From the NCBI GenBank assembly GCA_900637275.1, contig LR134362.1:1488001-1552000 (forward strand): a DNA stretch of 64,000 bases. Reading direction: 5' to 3'. Both the position numbers and the translations under genes were made by a program. Positions 51,396 to 59,694 of the stretch are shown piece after piece; within the stretch, counting starts at the first letter, position 1, and the number at the start of each line of letters is the position of its first letter. Origin of the DNA: [Pasteurella] aerogenes (GTDB lineage Bacteria; Pseudomonadota; Gammaproteobacteria; Enterobacterales; Pasteurellaceae). The notes beneath the pieces were generated by a model, which was given only the letters and a program-made list of their open reading frames with translations, made no database searches and was not told the DNA's origin.

Positions 51396-52934
51396 ATGGT
51401 AAACGAATTAACCTCAAGCCAACCTAGCGGTGCAGAATACTTAAAAGCGATTTTAAGCTCAAAAGTATATGAATTGGCGCAAGTGACGCCATTGCAACCC
51501 ATGGAAAAATTATCCGAACGGTTGGGCAATAAAATTTTTGTAAAACGTGAAGATCGTCAACCGGTTCACAGCTTCAAATTACGTGGCGCTTATGCCATGA
51601 TCGCAAGCCTCACAGCGGAACAAAAAGCCGCTGGTGTGATTGCTGCATCCGCCGGTAATCATGCGCAAGGCGTAGCCTTATCCGCAAAAAATTTAGGATT
51701 AAAAGCCTTAATTGTAATGCCACAAAATACCCCAAGTATTAAGGTTGACGCAGTACGTGGCTATGGCGGCGAAGTGTTGTTGCATGGAGCCAATTTTGAC
51801 GAAGCCAAAGCCAAAGCGATTGAACTCTCGCAAACTAAGCATATGACCTTTATCCCGCCATTCGATCATCCGGCGGTCATCTCCGGTCAAGGTTCTTTAG
51901 CATTAGAATTGTTACAACAAAATACCCACATTGATCGCATTTTTGTACCGGTCGGCGGCGGCGGTTTGGTCGCGGGTATTGCAGTGTTAATCAAACAACT
52001 GATGCCGGAAATTAAAGTGATCGGCGTTGAAAGCAAAGATTCCGCCTGTTTATATGCCGCGTTAAACGCCGGTAAACCTGTTGACTTAGAACGTGTCGGG
52101 TTATTTGCTGACGGGGTGGCGGTAAAACGTATCGGCGATGAAACCTTCCGTCTTTGTCAGCAATATCTAGATGATGTGGTCTTAGTTGATAGTGATGAAG
52201 TCTGTGCCGCCATGAAAGATATGTTTGAAAATGTGCGCGCCATTGCGGAACCCTCCGGTGCATTATCTTTGGCTGGGCTTAAGAAATATGCTAAGGAACA
52301 CCAACTACAAGGAGAGACTTTAGTTAATATTCTGTCTGGCGCAAACTTAAATTTCCATACGTTACGTTATGTTTCCGAACGTTGCGAAATTGGAGAAAAA
52401 CATGAAGCCATGCTGGCAGTCACGATTCCGGAAGAAAAAGGCAGTTTCTTACGTTTTTGTCATTTATTAGGCGACCGCGCCGTAACAGAATTCAATTATC
52501 GCTACGCCGACCAAAAGCAAGCCTGTATTTTCGTTGGTGTGCGTATTCATGATGAAAATGAAAAAGCGGAAATTATTAATCATTTACAAGAAAATGGTTA
52601 TCCAGTGATGGATCTTTCCGATGACGATATCGCCAAAACCCATATTCGTTACATGATCGGTGGACGTTCCTCCAGCCAGCAAAAAGAGCGGTTATATAGT
52701 TTCGAGTTTCCGGAACAAAAAGGAGCGTTGTTGAAATTCTTAGAAATGCTAGGTACGCATTGGAATATTTCTCTTTTCCACTACCGCGCACATGGCGCTG
52801 ATTATGGCAATGTTCTTGCTGGTTTCCAATTAACCGACGAAGATGAAATCCGCTTCAATGGTCATTTGGAAGAACTCGCCTATACCTACCAAGACGTCAC
52901 CGACAGCCCAGCTTATCGGTATTTTTTGGGGTAA
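51396..52934 (+). CDS. ilvA: Biosynthetic threonine ammonia-lyase
   Basis: The 512-residue protein has a PLP domain (HSFKLRGAYAM with the PLP lysine, SAGNHAQGVA, VGGGGLVAGIA) and a C-terminal regulatory region of two ACT-like subdomains (about 330-512). This makes it the isoleucine-inhibited biosynthetic form rather than the short catabolic TdcB. It deaminates threonine to 2-ketobutyrate. Its start is 16 bases behind the hairpin at 51351. If that hairpin terminates well, ilvA needs read-through. Confidence 0.96.
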   Translation: MVNELTSSQPSGAEYLKAILSSKVYELAQVTPLQPMEKLSERLGNKIFVKREDRQPVHSFKLRGAYAMIASLTAEQKAAGVIAASAGNHAQGVALSAKNLGLKALIVMPQNTPSIKVDAVRGYGGEVLLHGANFDEAKAKAIELSQTKHMTFIPPFDHPAVISGQGSLALELLQQNTHIDRIFVPVGGGGLVAGIAVLIKQLMPEIKVIGVESKDSACLYAALNAGKPVDLERVGLFADGVAVKRIGDETFRLCQQYLDDVVLVDSDEVCAAMKDMFENVRAIAEPSGALSLAGLKKYAKEHQLQGETLVNILSGANLNFHTLRYVSERCEIGEKHEAMLAVTIPEEKGSFLRFCHLLGDRAVTEFNYRYADQKQACIFVGVRIHDENEKAEIINHLQENGYPVMDLSDDDIAKTHIRYMIGGRSSSQQKERLYSFEFPEQKGALLKFLEMLGTHWNISLFHYRAHGADYGNVLAGFQLTDEDEIRFNGHLEELAYTYQDVTDSPAYRYFLG

Positions 52935-52935
52935 A

Positions 52936-52989
52936 TAAAAATCTGCACCTTCATCAGTTGGTTTATTTATCCAACGTTTGGGTGCAGAT
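52936..52989 (-). terminator. Two-tier hairpin between ilvA and the DUF3108-like gene
   Basis: ATCTGCACC (52941-52949) pairs with GGTGCAGAT (52981-52989), and an inner GTTGG (52957-52961) pairs with CCAAC (52971-52975). On the minus strand it ends in TTTTT, so it terminates the minus-strand gene at 53041. It may also stop ilvA weakly. Confidence 0.65.
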
Positions 52990-53040
52990 CAAAGTGCAGT
53001 CAGTTTTTAATTAATTTTTGTTAGCCGACAAGCTATCTCA

Positions 53041-53694
53041 TTATTTACCTGCTACAACAAATTCACTAAATTTTAATTCATAGTGATCATCGTCCTTGTC
53101 GTAAGAGATAAAACGAGGGAATTGTTCACCAGCATATTTTTTCACGATAAAGGCTTTTTCACCGGTTTTAAATTGATAAGTAATTTCTGTAATATTTTTA
53201 CCCTCAACATTCACAACTCTTTCATTTTTCTTTACAAAAACATTCATCATCGGATAAAGTTTCTTACCGTTAGTAATTTGGAAATTAACCGGTAATTTTT
53301 CATAAAAACTTAATTGAAATGCCACAGTAAACAAATCAAAAGTCGGTAGTTCCAACGCTTTTGTTGTTAAACCAGACTTAACTTTACCGTACTCAATACT
53401 CTTTCCGTTGATAGTTGTTTTTGCATATACTTTGTCATTACGTGTATCTTGATAACTGAACATATCAAATTGTTTGCTACCTTGTGTACCATTTGCATAA
53501 AATTTAATGTTATACAGCGGTACATTAATTTGTGCGGTGACAGAATAGTTTTTTCCGTCCGCTTTAAAATGCACATACGCCGGCATTAAATAGTTAGAAC
53601 TATATTTAATATTTTTATCGATATTTGCTGCCCAAGCATTCACCCCAGTAAATAATGCCACCAGTGCCAGCAAAAAAATCTTTAACTGCTTCAT
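53041..53694 (-). CDS. Secreted protein, DUF3108-like
   Basis: The 217-residue product has a Sec signal peptide (MKQLKIFLLALVALFTGVNA, cleavage after AWA near residue 22) and then a beta-rich domain without cysteines. The later part, LPTFDLFTVAFQLSF to FPRFISYDKDDDHYELKF, resembles the DUF3108 periplasmic family, though I have no profile match to confirm it. It has no catalytic motif that I recognise. It is expressed alone, with terminators on both sides, downstream of trpS on the same strand. Confidence 0.6.
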   Translation of the reverse strand: MKQLKIFLLALVALFTGVNAWAANIDKNIKYSSNYLMPAYVHFKADGKNYSVTAQINVPLYNIKFYANGTQGSKQFDMFSYQDTRNDKVYAKTTINGKSIEYGKVKSGLTTKALELPTFDLFTVAFQLSFYEKLPVNFQITNGKKLYPMMNVFVKKNERVVNVEGKNITEITYQFKTGEKAFIVKKYAGEQFPRFISYDKDDDHYELKFSEFVVAGK

Positions 53695-53760
53695 TTTGTT
53701 TCCTTAAAATTGATTAAGCCTGTTTACTTAGAGTTAATTTTTAGCGATAAGTTCAGTAAC

Positions 53761-53787
53761 AAAAAAGCGGATCATCAAGATCCGCTT
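53761..53787 (-). terminator. Terminator of rpe-gph-trpS
   Basis: AAGCGGATC (53765-53773) pairs perfectly with GATCCGCTT (53779-53787) around ATCAA. On the minus strand six T's follow, 14 bases after the trpS stop. Confidence 0.88.
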
Positions 53788-53801
53788 CGCCAACAACGTA
53801 T

Positions 53802-54803
53802 TTACAGACTCGTAAATCCAATCGCGCGATAGACTTCATCCAAGGTTTTCTTCGCCCGCGCCTGTGCTTTTTGCGCACCTTCTGCTGCAATGCGTTTAAG
53901 CAAGGCTTCATCGTTGCGGAAATGGTGATAGCGTTCTTGCAAGGTGGTTAACATTGCAGAAACTTCATCTGCCACCGCGCCTTTGAGATGCCCATACATT
54001 TTACCTTCAAATTCGGCTTCTAATTGCGCAATACTTTTACCACTCACACCGGATAAAATATCTAACAGATTAGAAACACCCGCTTTATTTTTCACATCAT
54101 AACGAATAACCGGTGGTTCATCGGAATCGGTCACCGCACGTTTAATTTTTTTCGCAACCGCTTTTGGATCTTCCAATAACCCGATGACATTATTGCGATT
54201 TTCATCGGATTTCGACATTTTTTTCTCTGGCTCAAGCAAGGACATCACGCGCGCACCTGCTTTTGGAATAAACACTTCGGGAATCGTAAAGTGCGGTCCA
54301 TAAATGGCATTAAATCGTTGCGCAATATCGCGTGTGATTTCTAAATGTTGCTTTTGATCTTCACCAACCGGCACTTGATTAGCTTGATAAAGCAAAATAT
54401 CCGCTGCCATCAATACCGGGTAAGTAAACAAGCCAACGTTGACATTTTCCGCATGGCGCGCGGATTTATCTTTAAATTGAGTCATCCGTCCCATTTCGCC
54501 GAAATAAGTATAACAATTTAGCACCCAAGCCAATTGGGCGTGTTCTGGCACATGGGATTGAATAAAAATTGTACTTTTTTCAGGATCAATGCCACAAGCT
54601 AAATACAGCGCCAATACATCTAAGGTCGCTTTACGCAATTTTTCCGGTTCTTGACGCACGGTAATTGCGTGCTGATCGACGATACAAAATAAACATTCGT
54701 AATCTTCTTGCATTTTTACCCATTGACGTAAAGCGCCCAAATAATTCCCGATAGTTAATTCGCCGGATGGCTGCACGCCACTAAATACCACTGGCTTTGT
54801 CAT
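53802..54803 (-). CDS. trpS: Tryptophanyl-tRNA synthetase
   Basis: With the ATG at 54803 (behind GAGG) the protein has 333 residues, the usual length. The longer frame to 54842 would overlap gph. Class I signatures are TIGNYLGAL (HIGH-like, after FSGVQPSGELT) and KKMSKSDENR. It charges tRNA-Trp in the cytoplasm. It is the last gene of rpe-gph-trpS, an order also known in E. coli, and is followed by a strong terminator. Confidence 0.97.
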   Translation of the reverse strand: MTKPVVFSGVQPSGELTIGNYLGALRQWVKMQEDYECLFCIVDQHAITVRQEPEKLRKATLDVLALYLACGIDPEKSTIFIQSHVPEHAQLAWVLNCYTYFGEMGRMTQFKDKSARHAENVNVGLFTYPVLMAADILLYQANQVPVGEDQKQHLEITRDIAQRFNAIYGPHFTIPEVFIPKAGARVMSLLEPEKKMSKSDENRNNVIGLLEDPKAVAKKIKRAVTDSDEPPVIRYDVKNKAGVSNLLDILSGVSGKSIAQLEAEFEGKMYGHLKGAVADEVSAMLTTLQERYHHFRNDEALLKRIAAEGAQKAQARAKKTLDEVYRAIGFTSL

Positions 54804-54834
54804 TTTTATTTCCTCTATATTTTTATCTTTTCGT

Positions 54835-55509
54835 TTAAACAATCTCTAAAATTTTAGCAAAATCGTCAAATACCCAATCAGGATTTGCCTCAGCAATTGG
54901 AATATTATAGTTGTAGCCATAAGTTAAACCGACTGCCGGACAACCCGCAGAATGCGCCGCCAAAATATCATTGCGAGAATCACCCACAAACAACACTTGC
55001 TTCGGATATAAACCGAATTTCCCACATAAATAATAAAGCGGTGCTGGGTGCGGTTTGATCGCAGGTAAGGATTGACCACCTAACATTTCGCTAAATAAAT
55101 GATCAATACCGAATGCAGCAAGTACCGGCTGCACATGTTTCGTCGGTTTATTCGTCACCACTGCCAAAATATAGCCTTGTGCTTTTAAGGTTTCCAAGGT
55201 TTCTTTGACATTTGGATATAACCTACTGATATTACACAAATTTTCACCATAATAAAAACCAAAACGGCGTTTAAATTGCAAGACTTCTTCCTCGTTCAAA
55301 GAACGACCGGTCTGTTTTTTCGCCCAATCTAACGCACGCGCACTCAACACATCCGCACCATTACCAATCCAGGTTAAAACTAAGGATTCTTCCGCTTGTG
55401 GCAAACCTAGCTCCACCAACGCAGAATTTACCGACAGCGCCAAATCCGGCAAACTATTGACCAAGGTTCCGTCTAAATCGAATCCGATTAATTTAAATTG
55501 TTTTGTCAT
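54835..55509 (-). CDS. gph: Phosphoglycolate phosphatase
   Basis: The 224-residue HAD hydrolase has FDLDGTLVNS at the start, VVTNKPTKH with the conserved lysine and FVGDSRNDILAAHSAG. Gph clears 2-phosphoglycolate arising from DNA repair. It lies 11 bases behind rpe and 31 bases before trpS, and this genomic context makes it the housekeeping Gph rather than another HAD phosphatase. Confidence 0.95.
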   Translation of the reverse strand: MTKQFKLIGFDLDGTLVNSLPDLALSVNSALVELGLPQAEESLVLTWIGNGADVLSARALDWAKKQTGRSLNEEEVLQFKRRFGFYYGENLCNISRLYPNVKETLETLKAQGYILAVVTNKPTKHVQPVLAAFGIDHLFSEMLGGQSLPAIKPHPAPLYYLCGKFGLYPKQVLFVGDSRNDILAAHSAGCPAVGLTYGYNYNIPIAEANPDWVFDDFAKILEIV

Positions 55510-55520
55510 TTACTACTCGC

Positions 55521-56195
55521 TTATCTCACTACCGTTGCCAATTGTTGACGCATATCATTGATGACTTTTTGATAATCTGGCTGATCAAAAATCGCCGATC
55601 CGGCCACAAACATATCTGCACCGGCTTGGGCAATTTGCGCAATATTATTCACTTTTACGCCACCATCCACTTCCAAACGAATATCAAACCCACTTTCATC
55701 AATACGTCGGCGTACTTGTTTTAATTTTTCCAAAGTTGCCGGAATAAAGGATTGTCCGCCAAATCCCGGGTTCACCGACATCAACAAAATCACATCCACC
55801 TTGTCCATCACATAATCTAAATAGCTCAATGGCGTCGCTGGGTTAAATACCAAACCGGATTTACAACCGCAATCGCGAATTAATTGCAAAGAACGATCAA
55901 TATGCTCTGTGGCTTCTGGGTGAAAAGTAATATAATTCGCGCCAGCTTTGGCAAAATCCGGAATAATTCTGTCTACCGGTTTAACCATCAAATGCACATC
56001 AATCGGCGCACTCACACCATAATCACGCAACGCTTTGCAAATCGCCGGGCCAAAGGTTAAATTCGGCACATAATGATTATCCATGACATCAAAATGAATT
56101 AAATCCGCACCGCACTTTAATACATTTTCTACATCTTCGCCCAAACGCGCCAAATCGGCAGACAAAATAGAAGGCGCAATTAAAAAAGGTTTCAT
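55521..56195 (-). CDS. rpe: Ribulose-phosphate 3-epimerase
   Basis: The 224-residue TIM-barrel enzyme has the expected motifs IAPSILSADLARLG, HFDVMDNHYVPNLTFGP, VNPGFGGQSFIP and EVDGGVKVNNI with the catalytic aspartates. It interconverts ribulose-5-phosphate and xylulose-5-phosphate in the pentose phosphate pathway. It heads rpe-gph-trpS and is divergent from argO, 117 bases apart. dam, upstream of rpe in E. coli, is missing here. Confidence 0.97.
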   Translation of the reverse strand: MKPFLIAPSILSADLARLGEDVENVLKCGADLIHFDVMDNHYVPNLTFGPAICKALRDYGVSAPIDVHLMVKPVDRIIPDFAKAGANYITFHPEATEHIDRSLQLIRDCGCKSGLVFNPATPLSYLDYVMDKVDVILLMSVNPGFGGQSFIPATLEKLKQVRRRIDESGFDIRLEVDGGVKVNNIAQIAQAGADMFVAGSAIFDQPDYQKVINDMRQQLATVVR

Positions 56196-56312
56196 GCTTT
56201 ATCCTCTTTAGTTAGAAAAGAATTTGCCTTAGTGTACTACTTTATTATATAAATATTAAAGGATTTATTCTGTAAAATCGCGATAACTTAGACTTTTCTT
56301 TCGGGGAGCAAA

Positions 56313-56936
56313 ATGGGAAATTTTATTCATGGATTTTTGGTCTGTGCCGGCTTAATCGTGTCTATCGGCGCACAAAATGCCTTTTTATTAAAACAAGGCT
56401 TATTAAGACAACACGTTTTTTTAGTGGCAATGACCTGCTTTATCTGTGATGTAGTCTTATTTGGTGTCGGCGTCTTGGGGTTTGGCACTATCTTAAGTCA
56501 AACTCCTATTGCCAGCGTCATTTTAGCCTTTTTCGGCGCCGCATTTTTATTTTTATATGGCGCAAGAACCTTCTATTCTGCTTACAAAGGCACATCTGTC
56601 GTCAATTTATCCGAAGGAAAACAAACCCAATCCGCGCTCAAAGCCTTTTTATTTACGCTCGCCATCACCTTACTCAATCCGCACGTATATTTAGATACCG
56701 TCGTGATTATCGGCAGTATCGCCGGCACAATTGCGGACATGGAAGGCAAAATCTTATTTCTGATCGGCGCTTGTACCACTTCCGCCCTTTGGTTTTTCGG
56801 TGTCGGTTATGGTGCGAAATTACTGATTCCATTTTTCCATAAACCGATTACTTGGCGCATTTTAGATGGGATCACAGGAACTATTATGTGGTTGATTGCA
56901 TTAGGATTAATCAAGTATGGCGTGGGATTATTGTAA
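56313..56936 (+). CDS. argO: LysE-family amino-acid exporter ArgO
   Basis: The 207-residue protein has five to six helices and the LysE/ArgO motifs GLIVSIGAQNAFLLKQGL near residue 15 and TLLNPHVYLDT near residue 117. ArgO of E. coli exports arginine and its toxic analogue canavanine. The exact substrate here, arginine or lysine, is not resolved. GGGGAG precedes the start. It converges on ridA. No argP regulator gene is adjacent. Confidence 0.87.
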   Translation: MGNFIHGFLVCAGLIVSIGAQNAFLLKQGLLRQHVFLVAMTCFICDVVLFGVGVLGFGTILSQTPIASVILAFFGAAFLFLYGARTFYSAYKGTSVVNLSEGKQTQSALKAFLFTLAITLLNPHVYLDTVVIIGSIAGTIADMEGKILFLIGACTTSALWFFGVGYGAKLLIPFFHKPITWRILDGITGTIMWLIALGLIKYGVGLL

Positions 56937-56971
56937 TCCCACACCGCATCTCCAACTAATTTATCAGCTCG

Positions 56972-57361
56972 TTATTTGCGCAACGCAATCGCTTCAATTT
57001 CAATGCCAACATCTTTCGGCAAACGCGCCACTTCAACGCAAGAACGCGCCGGAAAATTCGGATGTGCATTTTCTTTGAAAAAACGCTCATATTCCGCATT
57101 CACCGCCGCAAAATCATTTAAATCTTTCACAAATACCGTTGTTTTTACAATATCCGCTACGGTTAAGCCCGCTTGCTCAATAATAGCTTTGATATTTTCT
57201 AACGATTGACGGGCTTGTGCCACGATATCTTGCGCCACTTCACCGGTTACCGGATTAACCGGAATTTGACCGGAAGTTAACACCAAATTACCCAAATCTA
57301 CTGCTTGTACATAAGGACCGATCGCTGCCGGCGCTTTATCCGTACTTATAATTGCTGTCAT
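56972..57361 (-). CDS. ridA: RidA-family enamine/imine deaminase
   Basis: The 129-residue protein (start at the second of two adjacent ATGs) has the YjgF/RidA signature including APAAIGPYVQAV, LTSGQIPVNP and the catalytic arginine context FPARSCVEVARLPKDV. RidA hydrolyses the reactive enamines released by PLP enzymes such as IlvA, whose gene lies 4 kb away. It is a single gene between argO and pabC. Confidence 0.93.
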   Translation of the reverse strand: MTAIISTDKAPAAIGPYVQAVDLGNLVLTSGQIPVNPVTGEVAQDIVAQARQSLENIKAIIEQAGLTVADIVKTTVFVKDLNDFAAVNAEYERFFKENAHPNFPARSCVEVARLPKDVGIEIEAIALRK

Positions 57362-57412
57362 CATTTTTTCCTTTAGTTTGGTTAAAAATTCAAGGGCTAT
57401 TGTACCCGTTTC

Positions 57413-58012
57413 TTATGAAACTTTCAGCCCATTTAACGCATTAATCAAGCGAATTTCCTCAAAGTGCGGTATATTTTCCAACAGAATTCGACGCGTCTGA
57501 ATTTTACCTTGTGCCAACAGAAATGCGCGCTGCGTTCCCGCTAGCAGCGGCGTATCCGGAGTAAACCATTGCTCACCTTGACGAAAAATCAAATTACCGA
57601 TGGAGCAATCTGTCACGCAACCTTGTTTGATAATCATGATTTCATCACAATCACCTTTTTGCTGTAACAATGCATTTAGCCGCGTGCGATCGGCATATTT
57701 CAACCCATAATCAATATCATCATCAATCACAGGCTGAAATGTACGGTATGTTTTGCGCTGATAAGGAAAACATTGAATGTGGTAATCAGTGGCATGATAA
57801 TCAATACGACAACGAACCAAGGGACTCTCTAAGGTTGTCCAAAGTGCGGTGTTTTTTTGCAAGATTTCTAAAAGATCGTAAATTTTAACCGCACTTTTCC
57901 CGTAAAATTGCCGCAAACTTTGCTCATAACGCGCTTGATGCTGCGCAAGATTTAAGATTTTTCCTTGCTCAATCGCAATGGTTTCAAATAAAGGAAATAT
58001 TGTCTTGTCCAT
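57413..58012 (-). CDS. pabC: PabC-like class IV aminotransferase (aminodeoxychorismate lyase)
   Basis: Starting at the ATG at 58012 the product has 199 residues. A frame to 58045 overlaps pabB and is less likely. It has the class IV PLP fold: K105 in YGLKYADR as PLP lysine, GCVTDCSIGNLIF, and LLAGTQRAFLL. At 199 residues it is clearly shorter than E. coli PabC (about 270), lacking part of the N-terminal domain. Its coupling to pabB points to release of pyruvate from aminodeoxychorismate to give p-aminobenzoate. Two USS cores in opposite orientation lie in it and one near its end. Confidence 0.75.
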   Translation of the reverse strand: MDKTIFPLFETIAIEQGKILNLAQHQARYEQSLRQFYGKSAVKIYDLLEILQKNTALWTTLESPLVRCRIDYHATDYHIQCFPYQRKTYRTFQPVIDDDIDYGLKYADRTRLNALLQQKGDCDEIMIIKQGCVTDCSIGNLIFRQGEQWFTPDTPLLAGTQRAFLLAQGKIQTRRILLENIPHFEEIRLINALNGLKVS

Positions 58013-58022
58013 TTTTTGCCCC

Positions 58023-59003
58023 CTATTTTTTCGCCAATGGCACATAAACTTTTTGTATCAATTCTGCATATTCGTCTTGCGCTTGGCTTTGCATAGTAAT
58101 TCCACCGCCGCTGCGAAAAAATAAACGCCCGTGTTGTTGTTCAATAAAACGAATGGCGACCGCACTTTGCAAGCTATCACCCAAAAACACGCCAAAAATG
58201 CCGGTATAGTAACCACGCTCACCGGTTTCCGCTTGCTGAATAATTTCGACCGTTTTTTCCTTTGGCGCGCCGCTAATAGAACCGGCGGGCAATAAACGCG
58301 CCAATATGCTACCCACATGATCTTGCCAATTTTCCGCAAGTTTTCCACAGATCTCCGAACTTGTCTGCAAAATTGCGCCATTTTCTGTCTCAATCCGTTC
58401 CACATAACGAAAACGTTTCACCTCAATATTTTCTGCCACCATCGCCAAATCATTACGCATTAAATCCACAATAGTATAATGTTCCCATTGCTCTTTTTGC
58501 GAATTACACAGTCGCAATTCCGCATCCGGCAGCGTTGCGTCAATAGTTCCTTTCATGGGATAAGTAAAAATACAGTTATCTTGAATTTGCACAAAACTTT
58601 CCGGCGAAAAACACACAAATTCGTTACCATACAACAACTTATATTTAGCTTGCGAATGCTGGAAAATTTGTGACAAAGTATAATTAGTTTGGATTTCCGT
58701 AGCATAGGTTAAATTTAATAAATAAGAATTGCCTTTTTGTAATTCTTGTTGTACCAAATCAAAACCACGTCGATAATCCTCCTCCGACAGTGGGAATTTA
58801 TGCAAGGAAAACGGGGGAGAAACTAAATCGGTTTCCTCATCCACATTTGATAAAGAAAAAATCTGAAAAAAAACACCGCACTTTTGCGCCTCATTCAGCT
58901 TGCAAATTATCGGTTTTTTCTTTTCAAAATCAATAAGAAAGAAAAATGGTTGACGTAGCGCGCCCCATTGATTGGCTTGCGCAATAAAGGTATCAAACAA
59001 CAT
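58023..59003 (-). CDS. pabB: Aminodeoxychorismate synthase component I
   Basis: The 326-residue chorismate-binding enzyme has the conserved PabB/TrpE core: FSPESFVQI, YPMKGTI, VDLMRNDLAMV, PAGSISGAPKEKTVEII and YYTGIFGVF. It lacks the N-terminal regulatory-sized domain of the longer E. coli PabB and TrpE, as in some other Pasteurellaceae. It adds ammonia to chorismate, with PabA supplying ammonia. It is divergent from pabA, and pabC follows ten bases behind. Confidence 0.88.
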   Translation of the reverse strand: MLFDTFIAQANQWGALRQPFFFLIDFEKKKPIICKLNEAQKCGVFFQIFSLSNVDEETDLVSPPFSLHKFPLSEEDYRRGFDLVQQELQKGNSYLLNLTYATEIQTNYTLSQIFQHSQAKYKLLYGNEFVCFSPESFVQIQDNCIFTYPMKGTIDATLPDAELRLCNSQKEQWEHYTIVDLMRNDLAMVAENIEVKRFRYVERIETENGAILQTSSEICGKLAENWQDHVGSILARLLPAGSISGAPKEKTVEIIQQAETGERGYYTGIFGVFLGDSLQSAVAIRFIEQQHGRLFFRSGGGITMQSQAQDEYAELIQKVYVPLAKK

Positions 59004-59084
59004 AACACAAAATAAATCGGTAAAATAAAATCAATTTTAGCGTAAAATAGCCTAAAAAGCTGTTATTCATTGAAATCAACGTTC

Positions 59085-59654
59085 ATGCCAAAACTGTTAA
59101 TTATTAATAATCACGACTCTTTTACGTACAATTTAGTAGATCTAGTACGACGCTTACAAGCCTCGTTTCAGGTGATCAATGTCGAAGATGCACATAGCAA
59201 AGCGGTTGAAAACTTCTCGCATATTCTGATTTCGCCCGGCCCGGATATTCCTACAAGCTATCCGCAATTATTTGAAATATTAGAAAAATATTACCAAACG
59301 CGGACATTTTTAGGCGTTTGTTTGGGGCATCAAACTCTGTGCCAGTTTTTTGGCGCCGCGCTTTATAACTTAGCGCCAGTTCGCCACGGACAAGCGCATT
59401 GCTTAAAAGTGCGGTCAAAATCGCCACTGTTTTTGCAGTTACCCGAACAATTTCAAATCGGACTTTACCATTCTTGGGCAGTTTCCGCACAACATTTCCC
59501 TACTGAACTGGAAATTACCGCTACCTGTGAACAAGACCTCATTATGGCAGTACAACATAAAACGCTACCACTGTATGGCGTACAGTTCCATCCTGAATCC
59601 TATATGTCAGAGTATGGCAAGGAATTATTGGCAAATTGGTTGAAGATAGCATAA
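59085..59654 (+). CDS. pabA: Glutamine amidotransferase PabA
   Basis: The ATG at 59085 gives 189 residues; an in-frame TTG at 59070 is less likely. It is a class I glutamine amidotransferase with the oxyanion region SPGPDIPTS, the nucleophile elbow GVCLGHQTL and the catalytic HPES. It provides ammonia to PabB for folate synthesis. Anthranilate synthase component II has the same fold, but its place beside pabB, divergent and 81 bases away, argues for PabA. A USS lies in the gene. Confidence 0.85.
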   Translation: MPKLLIINNHDSFTYNLVDLVRRLQASFQVINVEDAHSKAVENFSHILISPGPDIPTSYPQLFEILEKYYQTRTFLGVCLGHQTLCQFFGAALYNLAPVRHGQAHCLKVRSKSPLFLQLPEQFQIGLYHSWAVSAQHFPTELEITATCEQDLIMAVQHKTLPLYGVQFHPESYMSEYGKELLANWLKIA

Positions 59655-59694
59655 TCAAACAAAAACCGGCAGCTTAACTGCTACCGGTTCTATG

